In this document: positions 22,395 through 35,936 of the stretch, one piece after another
Numbering within the stretch: the first letter of the stretch is position 1
Layout: every line of letters starts with the position of its first letter
NCBI GenBank assembly: GCA_028751875.1
Contig: CM054167.1
Location: 19,704,059-19,768,058, forward strand
Origin: Rapana venosa
Taxonomy: Eukaryota; Mollusca; Gastropoda; Neogastropoda; Muricidae
Direction: 5' to 3'
DNA length: 64,000 nucleotides
Made by a program: the position numbers and the translations under genes
The notes under the pieces: generated by a model
Database searches by the model: none
The model's input: the letters and a program-made list of their open reading frames with translations, nothing else
Told to the model about the DNA's origin: nothing

Positions 22395-22740
22395 TTTTTT
22401 TCCCCGAGGATAACGGAATAAGCACTCATGTGCTTTTTTACATCCAGTCCCCATGTATATGCGGTTTTGTAAATTTTGTCATCTGTTCCCACCGGCACAC
22501 AATGGCCTACTCTTTCGAAAAGCGGAACAAGATTTAACATGTGCGCAAGATGTTCTGCATGTGTTCGCACACAGGGCCTCGGTTTATAGTCTCATTCGAA
22601 GGACTTTGACATTCAGTTCGATTTTTTTGTCAAACTAGGAAAAAAGGGCGAGGCTGGGAATCAAACCCAGAACCTCACGGTTTACTTGTTGGCAGGCAAA
22701 TGTCTTAACCATCCTGCCACCGTCCTTCCTTGTCATCCTA
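22395..22740 (-). mobile_element. SINE family B, full length, nested in the piggyBac element
   Basis: From tail to head: gataacggaataagcactca, gtccccatgtatatgcggtt, cacacaatggcctactcttt, gcgcaagatgttctgcatgt, gggaatcaaacccagaacct and taaccatcctgccaccgtcc. Confidence 0.85.
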
Positions 22741-22776
22741 TACACAGAGCTACGTACAAATACTATGTGCAGGTGT

Positions 22777-25359
<2,583 letters not shown>

Positions 25360-25893
25360 TCGAAATTTTGCTAACTAGTATCACTAGGCACAAACTCGTC
25401 AGACCTTTCATTTATAGGGTGGTTTGACTCGCTGTCCAAGTCCAAGACAACTTTGTTTTCATGAAATTTTGGAGGTTGAATTCACCGCTTCGACATCGTT
25501 TTGACCGGTCAGAAAACATTCAATAGACGTCTGTGCCTAGTACAATTACTTCCCTTGCCAGAAACGACCCCTATAGGGCTGTAGGAACGATAACTCGCAC
25601 GAGAGAAGAGCCGAAACGAAAGTACCCATCACGAACGAAAGTGTCTCGTTTGCGGTCTACCGTGACGTCATAGCGAAAACGAGAATCTCTCATTTGCGGT
25701 ACGAAATGTGTTAAAAACAGTCATACACACAAACTTCTCATTCAGAGTGCAATTTCAAACTCACAGTGATTCCCAGTTGGGATGAGCGAGTCAGAGTGCA
25801 CATTCTGGGTGACCCCCCAGAGTGTTAAGCTGGGGAGCGCACAACAACAACAACAACAACATATCTTAACAATACAACAACGATGACACTCAC

Positions 25894-27112
25894 ACTCCCA
25901 TCGGGGCAGCTTCCTCTGCACTCTGTCCATCACGTCAGCCAGACTGGGGTTGCGTCGTTTCTCTTCAGCCATCTTCTCTCTCTTCTCAAGCTCGGCAACT
26001 ATGGAGGACACACACGGCGTCAATTCGTCAGCTTCTTTCACCTCGGAGGACCAGCAACGCAGCAGTTCAGAAAATTTCTTCACAGCTTCAACCACTTTCA
26101 GGGGTCTGGACAGCCTGCTGAGGGAATGACTTAGCTTCAGCACCCGGCCGAATTTGACCGACTTCTCTTTCGACAGTTTCTGGGACGGTATCTCTTTGTT
26201 CGTGGTTTGCACAGCGAAGAAACTAGACAGGCACTTCAAGCAGACCGTTCTTGCTTCTGATGTTTTCATTGACAAACTGAACGCCTCGGCGACAAGGTTG
26301 ATGGATTCTGTGTGCGCTTGAAGGGATGAATCCGGTTCTGAACCATTCTGGGATCCTTCAGTGCGGTTAGCATCAGAACCAGAATCTGGGTCTTCGTCTT
26401 CGTCATCTTTCACCAGCAGCCACTCTGCGAAGTTCACTTGGACTACATGGCTGGGCTTGTCAAACACGGTCAGAACACAAAAAACAATCACCGAGCTCAA
26501 AATGCGTCCCAGCACAGGTAACACGGACGCCATGGCCCCTCTTTTGCAGCTACTGCGGTCGAACAACTTCGTGGACATTCTATTTTGCACCAGCTTCAAC
26601 GCCTCAAGAGCGAGATCAACGACCTGAGTCAGGCTGTCCTGAACGTTCTGGTGGAGCTGTTCTAAGACGTGGTCCAGCATTAACTGGTTGGCAGCATCGA
26701 AAATCTCTACCTTCATTGTGTGGTCCATGTCGCTGTCTTTCTCCACATCAGGATCACCACCCTCCTCTGCTTCGCTTTCTCTCTTCACGTCTTCACTTTC
26801 AAAAGCAGCATCGCGACACCTCCTGTGCAAATCCTGGTACTGCATTTGGGACATCGGGACTGTTTGGGGAAACAGGTTCTGGTTTTGATTTGTGGGTGTT
26901 GCCCCATCCTTGTTCTGAGGGACAGTAGTTTGGGCTGACTCCAATTTGGCCTCTGACGTGCCGACAATTTCAGAGGCGACAAGGGAGAGAAGACAGTCCA
27001 GAGTGGTGGATATGAGGCTGAGGTCGTACAACAGCGAAGGATCTGGGGTGCAGAATGAAAGACTGTGCCTGACAAAGGTCAGGGTTGTGGGCAGGTCTAG
27101 CGCTGCCGTCAT
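25894..27112 (-). CDS. Gene 1 exon 3 (long central exon)
   Basis: 1219 nt, phase 0 to 1, acceptor ccctgtgatttcag directly before ATG, donor gtgagt. The Met is in phase with exon 2, so it is probably internal, though an alternative start is possible. Segments in order: LSLISTTLDCLLSLVASEIV (about residue 40), the acidic ESEAEEGGDPDVEKDSDMDH (about 115), DHVLEQLHQNVQDSLTQVVD, MASVLPVLGRILSSVIVFCV, NFAEWLLVKDDEDEDPDSGS (about 230), MKTSEARTVCLKCLSSFFAV, KVVEAVKKFSELLRCWSSEV and a charged VAELEKREKMAEEKRRNP near the end. The pattern alternates solenoid helices with two acidic, disordered inserts. Confidence 0.85.
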
Positions 27113-28030
27113 CTGAAATCACAGGGCAAACACTCTCAATGGGGAAATGAAGCATATTTGATTAGCAAAATAAGGTGTAGATCATTAATTTTGGGATTTT
27201 CTACTCTATGGCTTAGATGTAAAACATAATTATCCTCTGATCAAATATATCAATCTGAAATGAATAATAATCCATAATTATAAGATTTGGACAAGACATG
27301 ATGATGTGATTTTTCTGATATATTTATTAACACAGTCGTGACTGAATCAATCATGTAACTGATAACTGTCACTGTCTGGATCCTACAATTTTATCACTAC
27401 TGTTGTGTGTAAAACTGCAGTTTGTGTCTTTAATGAACAGCTGATTGTCATTAAATTGTTTTGTATTGAAGATGAAAACATCTTTAGAATGCTATCATCC
27501 TGCACTCTCAGGTAAAAAGAAAGCACAACAAATATGAATGGATCCTTAATAGAAAACTTTTTTTTTAATGGAAACTTATGTAGGATTCAATTTCAAATCA
27601 AAGTTAAAGATAATCTTTTTTTTAAAGCAGGAAATCATTTGTTTTTTGGTTTTTTTAAGTGTCACATACCAACAATCCTGACATTTTGTTATAATCCATC
27701 ATCCTGATGCTCTGTGGTGTTTCAGTTTCAGTGTACGACTGTTTCAGTGTTTTCCTAGATATGTTCCCTCTCTAAATATTTTGTCTCTATCCCTCTCTAT
27801 ATCAGTATATATATCTATATGTTCCTTTTCTATATGTTTCCTCTCTAAATGTTCTCTCTCTATCCCTCTCTTTATGGTCCCTCACTAGATTTTGTTCTGT
27901 CTTGTTTCTTTTCTCTTCTCAAAAGCTCTAAAAGTAAATTATTCTCTTGTTCTATATCTAATCGGTACACGGTGCATTTCTTTACATGTATACTACATCT
28001 TTGACGGCAGATGATATTCTTTATTTATCC
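27113..28030. other. Gene 1 intron, AT-rich, no feature seen
   Basis: Low-complexity AT-rich DNA with a short ctctctatccctctcta-like tract at 27765-27880. No ORF, splice-bounded exon or recognised repeat. Confidence 0.6.
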
Positions 28031-28034
28031 CTTA

Positions 28035-28350
28035 TCCCATGGGGATGCTGGGGGCCTGTCAGTATAAACAGCATCCCCACCAAGAAATTCTGTGCTAGGA
28101 ATTCCCTTTTTTTCTATCCCTCTCTTTGTTTCTGCCTTGTTCATTCTCTTCCTGTCACCACCTTTTTGTCCATTTTCTGCTTTTTTGGTCCATTCTCCTG
28201 CCTTTTTTTCCCCCAAAAAGACTGATCAAACTATAACAATCCTCTACCATGCCAAAGTCGAATGTGCTGGGCCTGACTTGCTAGGCAGTGCAATGTAGTT
28301 TTGCTGGTATGACAGACAAGAGTAACTGTGGCTGTCTGAGCATTCTACGA
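28035..28350. repeat. Dispersed repeat, family H
   Basis: catggggatgctgggggcct, attctgtgctaggaattccc, tttctgcttttttggtccat and gaatgtgctgggcctgactt segments. Confidence 0.75.
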
Positions 28351-28715
28351 AGAAGAAGAAAAAAATATATTCAACCCTGAAGTTGGAACGCAACTATGGC
28401 TTAATGACGAGAGTGTGTGTGAACATTTGAACTTGTGAACTCTGTTAACTGGTAATGGTCGTATGTGTATGGGTGTGTTGTATGCAAGCACTTCGTTTTT
28501 GCAAGATATAGCGCTATATAAATTCCATTATTATCATTATTATAAAAACAACAGCCCGTATCGTATGCAAAAAATCTCACCAGAGGTGAACCTCAGAGCT
28601 CTACAAGCCAAGGAACGGGTGGGAGGAGGGAGGGGGTGGGGGTTTGATTTTCACCGATTTTCATTCAAGATCAAAGGCAAAGTTATAAAACATCTGCGTT
28701 CCCCACTGCACTCAC

Positions 28716-29054
28716 CTCCCCATGAAACTCAGCCCAGTCAAACTCCTCAGCCAGGTCAAAGAAGAAGTGTGGATGGAAGTCTGGGAGAGGCAGGCACCAC
28801 GCCCTGAAAGACGAGACCACACTGCTGCATTTCTCCAAGTCTACGTCCCTGGAAGCAAACCGCGTGCTGAAGACAAAGGCCTTGCAAAACAAAACGTGGT
28901 GAAGGTGCTGACTCCACTTCTTCCGCTCTGACGCACCTCGGGGGGCTTCCGGACCTGCGACGATCTCCTGTGCGACGTCCTTCATCAGCTGATAAGCTCG
29001 CCTGGATTTATCTCCCTTGGTGTGATGCAGCAGGTCATAGTTTCCATTCTTGCT
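28716..29054 (-). CDS. Gene 1 exon 2
   Basis: 339 nt, phase 0 to 0, acceptor atgctttcag, donor gtgagt. Encodes SKNGNYDLLHHTKGDKSRR, AYQLMKDVAQEIVAGPEAPR, KKWSQHLHHVLFCKAFVFST, CSSVVSSFRAWCLPLPDFHP and HFFFDLAEEFDWAEFHGE. No known catalytic motif. Confidence 0.8.
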
Positions 29055-29117
29055 CTGAAAGCATATTATAATATATGCGCACACATCTATAGATATTACG
29101 CGTTTGATTTTTTTTTC

Positions 29118-30060
29118 TGGTTCCTCAGATGGGGGTCCAAAGTTTACCAATGGTGACATTTTGTCAAGATGTGACCATTTTTACCTACCAGTACCATTAA
29201 CCTCTTAACTGCCCAGTGCAAGTGCACCCTATATGCCGGGGAATAAAATTCTTATGTACCACTTGCTATGTTCATAATTATCCCTCTTACTCAGAAATTG
29301 CTACATGAATAATCCTGATAGTCTACCCAATGCCGGGGAATAAAATTCTTATGTACACCACTGCTATGTTCATAATTATCCCTCTTACTCTTACTACATG
29401 AATAATCCTGATAGTCTACCCAATGACAGTATATATATCGTAGATTGCTTCGAGGCAAGCTCAAATTAGTTAGCATGATATTTCACTGCAAAAATATATT
29501 TAAAATGTTAAAAAAAATTGACAAAAAATATACTGTCTTCATCACCACTGTTATTTTGAGTACTCCCCATCTCAGTACAATCAAACATAAGTCCAGACCA
29601 AATCTCTTTTTTTTCTTTTAAATGCACCATCTCCTCAATCATACACAATCGTTTTCATCACTGTCAGTGTCAGGTAAATCTACAGTTTTATTTGCCCCTT
29701 TTTCAGCTGTGTAAAGTTATTGATGCCTTCAACAAGAAGTCACCCATTTTGAACAAGAACTGCCCAAGCAGTCATGCATAAAAACACAAAATATGAGCTA
29801 AAACAAACGATCGTTTTGCCAGTTTTTGCAGCTGGATGTTGCCAAGCAACAGGAGAGTGATCTCCACTAATTTTGGAGTTCTTTCCCTTTAACTGTAGTC
29901 AAGGAAGATGGCTTGTTTACTTCGGTTCCACACCCTGCAAATTTTCCAGGTTGTAGGCATATAGGGTGCACATTTAGCCCCGGAAAATTTCCGGGGTGGG
30001 GCAGTCTAGTGGTTAAGGTAGCCGCATTTTGGAGGTGGTGTCACTGTAGTATACACAACA
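29118..30060. mobile_element. Non-autonomous piggyBac-like element (29201-30012) inserted in a family D repeat
   Basis: The element is bounded by TTAA at 29197-29200 and 30013-30016. Its ends are imperfect inverted repeats: cctcttaactgccc and, reversed, ccactagactgccc, with gtgcaccctatatgcc further in at the left and its complement at the right. The flanking sequence accatTTAAggtagccgca is an intact family D motif once the 812-bp insert is removed. No ORF. An internal direct duplication of the gccggggaataaaattctta segment lies at 29236 and 29332. Confidence 0.85.
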
Positions 30061-30170
30061 TCTGTGTGCATGCATTTTTGGGGGGTCATCCATTCCTACA
30101 AGCATTCCTACCCTTCCAAAAGGTGGAACAGGTTTTTAACGTGTGTGCAAGGTGTTCTATGCAGTTCACA
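30061..30170 (-). mobile_element. SINE body fragment, reverse orientation
   Basis: ttccaaaaggtggaacaggt, taacgtgtgtgcaaggtgtt and gcagttcacacggggg; the family A copy that follows is inserted next to it. Confidence 0.6.
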
Positions 30171-30525
30171 CGGGGGACGGGATAGCCTAGTGGTTAGACT
30201 ATTGCGCTCGCAATCTGATGACCTGGGTTTGATTCCTGCTCAAGGGGATATTTTCCCCTGGAGTTAACATCAGTGCAGACTCCACTCTCCCCGAAAGTCC
30301 TTTGGATGAGACTATAAACCGAGGCCCCATGTGCGAACGCACGCAGAACATCTTACGCACACGTTAAATCCTGTTCCGCTTTTTGTAAGAGTAGGCCATT
30401 GTGTGCCGGTGGGAACAGATGACAGAATTTACAAAACCGCATACACAAGGGGACTAGATGTAAAAAAGCACATAAGTGCTTATTCCATTATCCTCGATAT
30501 AAAAGAATAAAATAAAATAAATGTT
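30171..30525 (+). mobile_element. tRNA-derived SINE, family A, full length
   Basis: Head gacgggatagcctagtggtt (A box) and gacctgggtttgattcctgc (B box). Body gatgagactataaaccgagg, gcgaacgcacgcagaacatc, gcacacgttaaatcctgttc, gccggtgggaacagatgaca, gcacataagtgcttattcca and (AAAAT)n tail. Confidence 0.9.
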
Positions 30526-31090
30526 AAAAAACACACAGGGTTCTGGAATCTTATCCAAAGGACTTTTGAGGGAGAGGAGTCAGTACTGATGTTAACTCCA
30601 GGGTAAAATCCCCTAAAACGGGCGCCTCCGTGGTGGCTCGATCTCAGACCATCAGATCATGAGGACAATATTCTACACACACACACACACGAACATATAT
30701 AATTTTAACTTAATGATCATTTAATCATGGTGACTTTGACACTTTGTAGCTTTTAGGAGATAAAGTAATAAAAATGCCTTCATCTTTTATTCTCCACTCC
30801 ACTTTTGTTTAAAAATTGAAATCTTAATGTATAAAATTAAAAGTACACTGTTTAAAAAATTACATGAACTCTAACATGGCCAATGCAATAACTTGACTAA
30901 GACAGTACAAAATGGCAAAAACAAAACCAAAAATTTCAGTCACAACTCACAAGTATTAAGCAACTAACTGAAATTATTAACTTCAATCTAGTGAAACATT
31001 CCACTTTTTACTAGATTGAATTAGATTTTTAAAAATGAAATATTACTATCTCACCCTGATTTCTTGATGTGTGATAAGTGAGACAAGAGT
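30526..31090. other. Gene 1 intron, AT-rich
   Basis: A partial SINE head in reverse (30540-30680), a short CA tract, then unique-looking AT-rich sequence without an ORF or exon signal. Confidence 0.55.
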
Positions 31091-31099
31091 CTGGATGAT

Positions 31100-31242
31100 C
31101 CCTATCGGATCAGTGGCCTAGAGGTAATGCACCTGTCTAGAAAGCGAAAAGTCCGGGTCGGAAGTGTACGGTGGTTCGTATCCCATTTGGACCCGAAACT
31201 TTTTCCCCATCCATTAGATCATGAGTGGTGGTCTGGGCGCTA

Positions 31243-31276
<34 letters not shown>

Positions 31277-31532
31277 GTGTTGCACATAATTATTTAGCAC
31301 ACGTAAAAGAACCCACGGCAGCAGGAGAGTTGTCCCTGGAAAAGTTTTGTAGAAAAAAGCCACTCTAATAGGGAAACAAATACAGTTGCAGACAGGGAAA
31401 AAAAAGGAAAAAAAAAAGGGGGGCGCTGCTCTTGTGGCGACGCGCTCTCCCCGGGGAGAGCAGCCCTAATTTCACGCAGAGAAATCTGCCGTGACTTAAA
31501 GTGGTATAAATAATAAATAAATAAATAAATAT
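31100..31532 (+). mobile_element. tRNA-derived SINE, family C, full length (about 430 bp)
   Basis: Head gatcagtggcctagaggtaa, gaaagcgaaaagtccgggtc and a B box-like ggtggttcgtatccc. Body gagtggtggtctgggcgcta, gatgagacgataaaccgagg, gcacacgtaaaagaacccac, ggcgctgctcttgtggcgac and ggggagagcagccctaattt. Tail (AAAT)n. Related copies: 4295-4720 (reverse), 34800-34905 (reverse), 44690-44790 (reverse), 47640-47820 and 63795-64000. Confidence 0.9.
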
Positions 31533-31949
31533 GCTGTTAAGCTGGTGAATGCCTAACATTAACAATAAATGTTGTTTCATGAATGAATGTGAATGCTACA
31601 GCATGTTACTTTAAAAATGAAGAATTACAATGACACCTGACCCAACCATATGAGTGATATAACTGCTTTAAAACTCAGCTGGCTTTCCAACTGTATGGGG
31701 TCAAGCAGTATACTGACTACTGTATAGTGTTATCATTCACACATCTAAAGTTATGAAAATGTGCCACTGCTGGATAATTGCTTTAAATTTAATCTCTCTT
31801 TGGACAGCTGGGTATGGAGGATGTGGATTCATTTTAGTTTACTTTTTATTTAAGTGGTTGAGCCCAGCATTTTTCATTCATTTAATTTAAACTAACAAAA
31901 TAAGGTAGCATTTTTGTTAACTTTCAGTTCTGGTCCTATAAAATTGATG

Positions 31950-32515
31950 TATTAGACATTGGCAACATCTTCCATGACAAAACTCACCACCATATGGAAA
32001 AGTAAAGAGATCAGTTTCCCAATCAAACTAAAGCTCTACAAAGCCCTAATTCAGACGATCCTGCTGTACAGAAGTGAAACCTGGACATTGACTGCTGAAA
32101 CAGCAAAGCGAATCCAGTCATTCGAAACAAAATGCCATAGAAAACTACTGGGCATATCCTGGAGAGAACGAAAGACCAATGAATTTGTCAAGAGTCAAAT
32201 AACACGGCTGGCAGGTCCACAGGAACCCCTTCTCACCATCGTCAAGAAGAAAAAGCTGACATGGTTCGGCCACGTCACCCGCCACAACACTCTGCCAAAA
32301 ACAGTACTGCAGGGAACACTCGAAGGTGGCAGAAGGAGGGGAAGACAGAACAAGTCATGGATGGACAACATCAGAGAATGGACCAGGATGAATGACTCAG
32401 CACTACTGCGCAGAGACCAGGACTGAGATGGATGGAGGAGGCTTACCACGGCATCGTCTTTTGTGTCTCCCCCACGACCGCCAAGGTCACGGGTCTGATG
32501 ATGATGATGATTAGA
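31950..32515 (+). mobile_element. LINE C-terminal fragment with (GAT)n tail
   Basis: ORF 31959-32426 contains KLYKALIQTILLYRSETWT, RIQSFETKCHRKLLGISW, KKKKLTWFGHVTRHNTLPK and GGRRRGRQNKSWMDNIREWT. The tail ends in gatgatgatgatgatta. A second copy is at 63296-63735. Confidence 0.85.
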
Positions 32516-32569
32516 CTATTACTAGTAATACATCATAAGGTATTACTAGTAATACATCTTAGTACATGC

Positions 32570-32690
32570 ATTAACACACACACACGTATACACACACACA
32601 CACACACACACGTGCACGCACGCACACACACACGTGCACGCACGCACACACACACATACACACACACACACACACACGCGCACATATACA
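32570..32690. repeat. CA-rich microsatellite
   Basis: (CA)n with cgtgcacgcacg interruptions. Confidence 0.9.
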
Positions 32691-32784
32691 TATATATCAC
32701 TTAGAGTGAACAGGCGTTAAATTGAAGACAACAACAACACACCCACAAACGCACACACAATCAGTTACGTGCAGTGAAAATCAC

Positions 32785-32926
32785 CTCTGTTTCGATGCAC
32801 GCAAAAGCACCATGCAAAATTGCAATTTCTGGGCAATAATTCATCTTTGCAGTCACCTCAGAGTCCGTCTTGTTCAAAATGAACTCTAAAACGAATGGCA
32901 ACAGCGACAGTCAAACGTTCCGCCAT
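32785..32926 (-). CDS. Gene 1 first coding exon (frame problem near the start)
   Basis: The best start is ATG at 32926-32924 in a strong context (agcATGG), giving MAERLTVAVAIRF before this frame stops at 32858. The frame that leads in phase 0 to the donor gtgatt and exon 2 reads LEFILNKTDSEVTAK, MNYCPEIAILHGAFACIETE. The two frames are separated by one base at a run of four T (about 32889), so either the run has one extra base in this sequence, or translation starts at the internal ATG (MNYCPEI), or an upstream splice exists. A solenoid-like N-terminus is compatible with all three. Confidence 0.6.
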
Positions 32927-33163
32927 GCTACCATGCTGCGGAAGTACGTGCTGTAAATGTGAGTTGTGTCCCTTCCGTGTATTGAGATAAAACATTTTTG
33001 GTGGACGCCTTTTGTAAAATCCACAGGCATATCTAATGCGTGAGCGCGTGTGTGTGTTGCAAAGAGGCTGACAAACAGACAGGCAGACAGACATTACCAG
33101 AGAAAGACAGACTGACAGACCCGTCTGAGGCCCTAAGTTAAGATCACACGCGCGCGCGTACAC

Positions 33164-33194
<31 letters not shown>

Positions 33195-33399
33195 GCCCCT
33201 TTTTTTTCCCCGCTGCTGTTTACATTTTTTAAAAGTGTTTTTTTCTTTCTATGTGTAGATGAACGGGATGAGACTATAATAACAAAATGTTTTTAGTTCC
33301 AAATGAAGCAAGAAAAGAATAATTGAAAGACAGAGTCCAGTCTTTGGTGCCTTGTTCCTGGGTACAGGCTTGGCTGTTCATTCTATAAATCCAGGGGAT

Positions 33400-33560
33400 A
33401 ATAGCACGTTATATGTCCAGCAATATGTGTAACATATAGCAGTAGGGAAACAAAAATTCCTTATTCAGTATCCCCGAAACTATGCACGTGATCATATCAC
33501 TTTGTAGTTGCTGACATTAAAAACTGAAATCTGATCTCAACAAAAAGAACAGATGTATTG
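33400..33560 (-). mobile_element. Leader fragment of the retroelement found at 8401-9560
   Basis: caaaaattccttattcagta, cacgtgatcatatcac and aaactgaaatctgatctcaa match 9470-9560 in the same orientation. Confidence 0.55.
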
Positions 33561-33656
33561 CAATCTTTGAAACTTAGACCCAACCCCCCCCCCCTCTTTA
33601 AAAAAGAAGTTACAATATTATTGTTTATTTATCATCATTTGCATAAGAAACACAGA

Positions 33657-33659
<3 letters not shown>

Positions 33660-33697
<38 letters not shown>

Positions 33698-33850
33698 TCG
33701 TGTGGGCATAAACACAGATGTTTGTAAGTGCGTACATGCGCGCGCGCGCGCGCGCGGGCGTGCGTGCGTGCGTGTGGGTGCGTGCGTGCGTGTGGGTGCG
33801 TGCGTGCGTGTGGGTGTGTATATGTGCGCGCGCGCGCGCGCGCACGCCCG
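33660..33850. repeat. (CT)n followed by (GCGC)/(GTGC)n tracts
   Basis: (CT)n 33661-33695, then gcgcgcgcgcgcgcgc, then three units of gtgcgtgcgtgcgtgtgg (period about 20 bp) and a second gc run. Such alternating purine-pyrimidine DNA is Z-DNA-prone. Confidence 0.9.
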
Positions 33851-35294
33851 CGTACGCGCGGATATACGAGTGCATACGCGTGTTTCTGTATGCCGTGCGT
33901 ATGTGCCACCACACCGGCGTCAAAGCGTGCTAATACGGCGGTGCATGCGCGTATGCAAATGCACGTGCAACAGGTTCTTTAAGCCCACCTATTCAGACAA
34001 GGAGAATGACGAGAGATGTTATAGGGTGAAGCAGCCTTAGCTCTTCCCGGTCTCACGTTCAGTCCGAGTCACTCAGAGTTCCAGGCAGGAGAACAGCTGG
34101 GCTCTCAGTTCTACCCTACCTTTTCCAACCATTCTCTGAGGGGGGGAGCTGCTGTATCAGGTATGTTTTCTGTAGTTTAAGCTAACAAAAAAATATCCGT
34201 CTAAAACACTAAATGTGAATAGACGTTAAACTGAAGATATCTAACAAAATTTGTTGTTTTTTTAACTAGGAGTTTCTGTTATAGCGTGTTCTTCTAATAA
34301 ATAAATTTTTAAAAAGTGCCATCCATGGTAGGTTGGCGAGTGGATGGATAGACTTTTCGTGCTCTTGTAGCAGTAATGTAGGGACTGGTTCGAGCCTAAG
34401 TCTCACGGTGGCTTATTGAATTTCCCATCTGTGAAGAATGTTTTTGTGTGTGTGGATGTTCATCACACGGATGTCATTTGTTCCAGGCAGAAAAAAATGT
34501 AGTCGTCAAATTCAAAGAATAAGCGTGTGAAGTTTTAATTGCTGTCAAGAATTATGTTGTGCAAACTTTTAGTGGTAAGGAGTTCCAAAAAGGTTAGCAA
34601 CATTGATATCCCGGGTGCAAACGCTTGCAGAACCATCTTGCTCGCACGGTAAAAAACAAACAACCCGTTCTGCCTTACAGAAGACTAGGCCATTTTGTAC
34701 CAGTAGGAACGGATTTTTTTTTTAAAAACACACGCACAGGTGTTTTGTTTAGACACCATTCCTGAGTCACAATGCGGCGGCCTTAATGGTATCGTGTTGT
34801 GTTGTATAAGTCACGGCAGATTTCTCTGCGTGAAATTCGGGATGCTCTCTCCGGGAAGAGCGCGTCGCCACGAGTGCAGCGCCACCCAGTTTTTTGGGTT
34901 TATTTTTCCAGCCTTAAATACTCAGATATTCTGGGGCCATTCATTCTGTACGTGTGTCATACATCACTAAGTGGGCAATAGCAATCCATTTTAATCGAGA
35001 CACTTTAGTAGGCCTAGGCTACATTACCTGGCGGAACGCCAGAATATTCAAGCAGGGAATAATGTAGTTTGTTTGTTTTAAATGTAAATTCTGTGTATGT
35101 GTGTGTGTTTACATCCAGTCCCCATGTGCATGCAGTTTGTATATTTTGGCATCCGTTCCTACCATCACACAATGGCTTACTATTCCAAAAAGCGGAAAGG
35201 GTTTGAACGTGTGTCAAGTCAAAATGATCTTTATTGAGGTTAAAAGATGTAAGTTTATACAACTTTTTTTCATCCTGCCCTCATCCTCTGTGTG

Positions 35295-35364
<70 letters not shown>

Positions 35365-35440
35365 GTGTGTGTGTGTAGGTGTGTGTGTGTGTGTGTGTGT
35401 AGGTGTGTGTGTGTGTAGGTGTGTGTGTGTGTGTGTTTGT
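35295..35440. repeat. (TG)n microsatellite
   Basis: Long tg run with regular aggtgtg interruptions; the ORFs on both strands are artefacts. Confidence 0.95.
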
Positions 35441-35549
35441 CTTTTTTGTTTGTTGTAGTTTGAGCTTGTTGGTCAAATATTCATTAAAATTTTTAAAAAG
35501 GCAAGTGGGGAGGGGGAAAGAGAGAGGTGGTCAGAAATAGGCCTTCTAG

Positions 35550-35712
<163 letters not shown>

Positions 35713-35751
35713 ACACTGTTGTTAATAACCAGATAATCTTGTCTTTTCCAG

Positions 35752-35936
35752 CTGATCCATCAGCTAGCTTCCAAGTGGGCTGCAGGAAAAGTACACTGCA
35801 CGGGGATTCAGAATGATGCTGCACCGGCCAGGCTGGTTAGGCTTACCTTGGTGCATCTTCTTCCTGACTGCCCTGAGGTTGGGTTTCATGGAGGAGATGT
35901 CTTCCTTGTACGACGATCTGGACTACCCCCCAAACG
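35752..35936 (+). CDS. Gene 2 signal-peptide exon
   Basis: Acceptor gtcttttccag, then 61 nt of 5' UTR and ATGATG at 35813. The coding part (35813-35936) encodes MMLHRPGWLGLPWCIFFLTA, LRLGFMEEMSS and an acidic LYDDLDYPPN, then donor gtgaag in phase 1. The hydrophobic core GLPWCIFFLTALRLGF is a signal peptide or signal anchor. Two adjacent ATGs; either could be used. Confidence 0.8.

Larger units (their letters stand above)
32927..34160. promoter_or_regulatory. Probable divergent promoter region between genes 1 and 2
   Basis: Gene 1 begins at about 32.93 kb on the minus strand and gene 2 begins to the right on the plus strand. The stretch between contains CG-rich microsatellites (33740-33850) and a (CT)n tract. 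A possible non-coding first exon of gene 2 ends at 34160, where ctgctgtatcag is followed by a consensus donor gtatgt. No TATA box was convincing. Inference from gene arrangement only. Confidence 0.4.
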
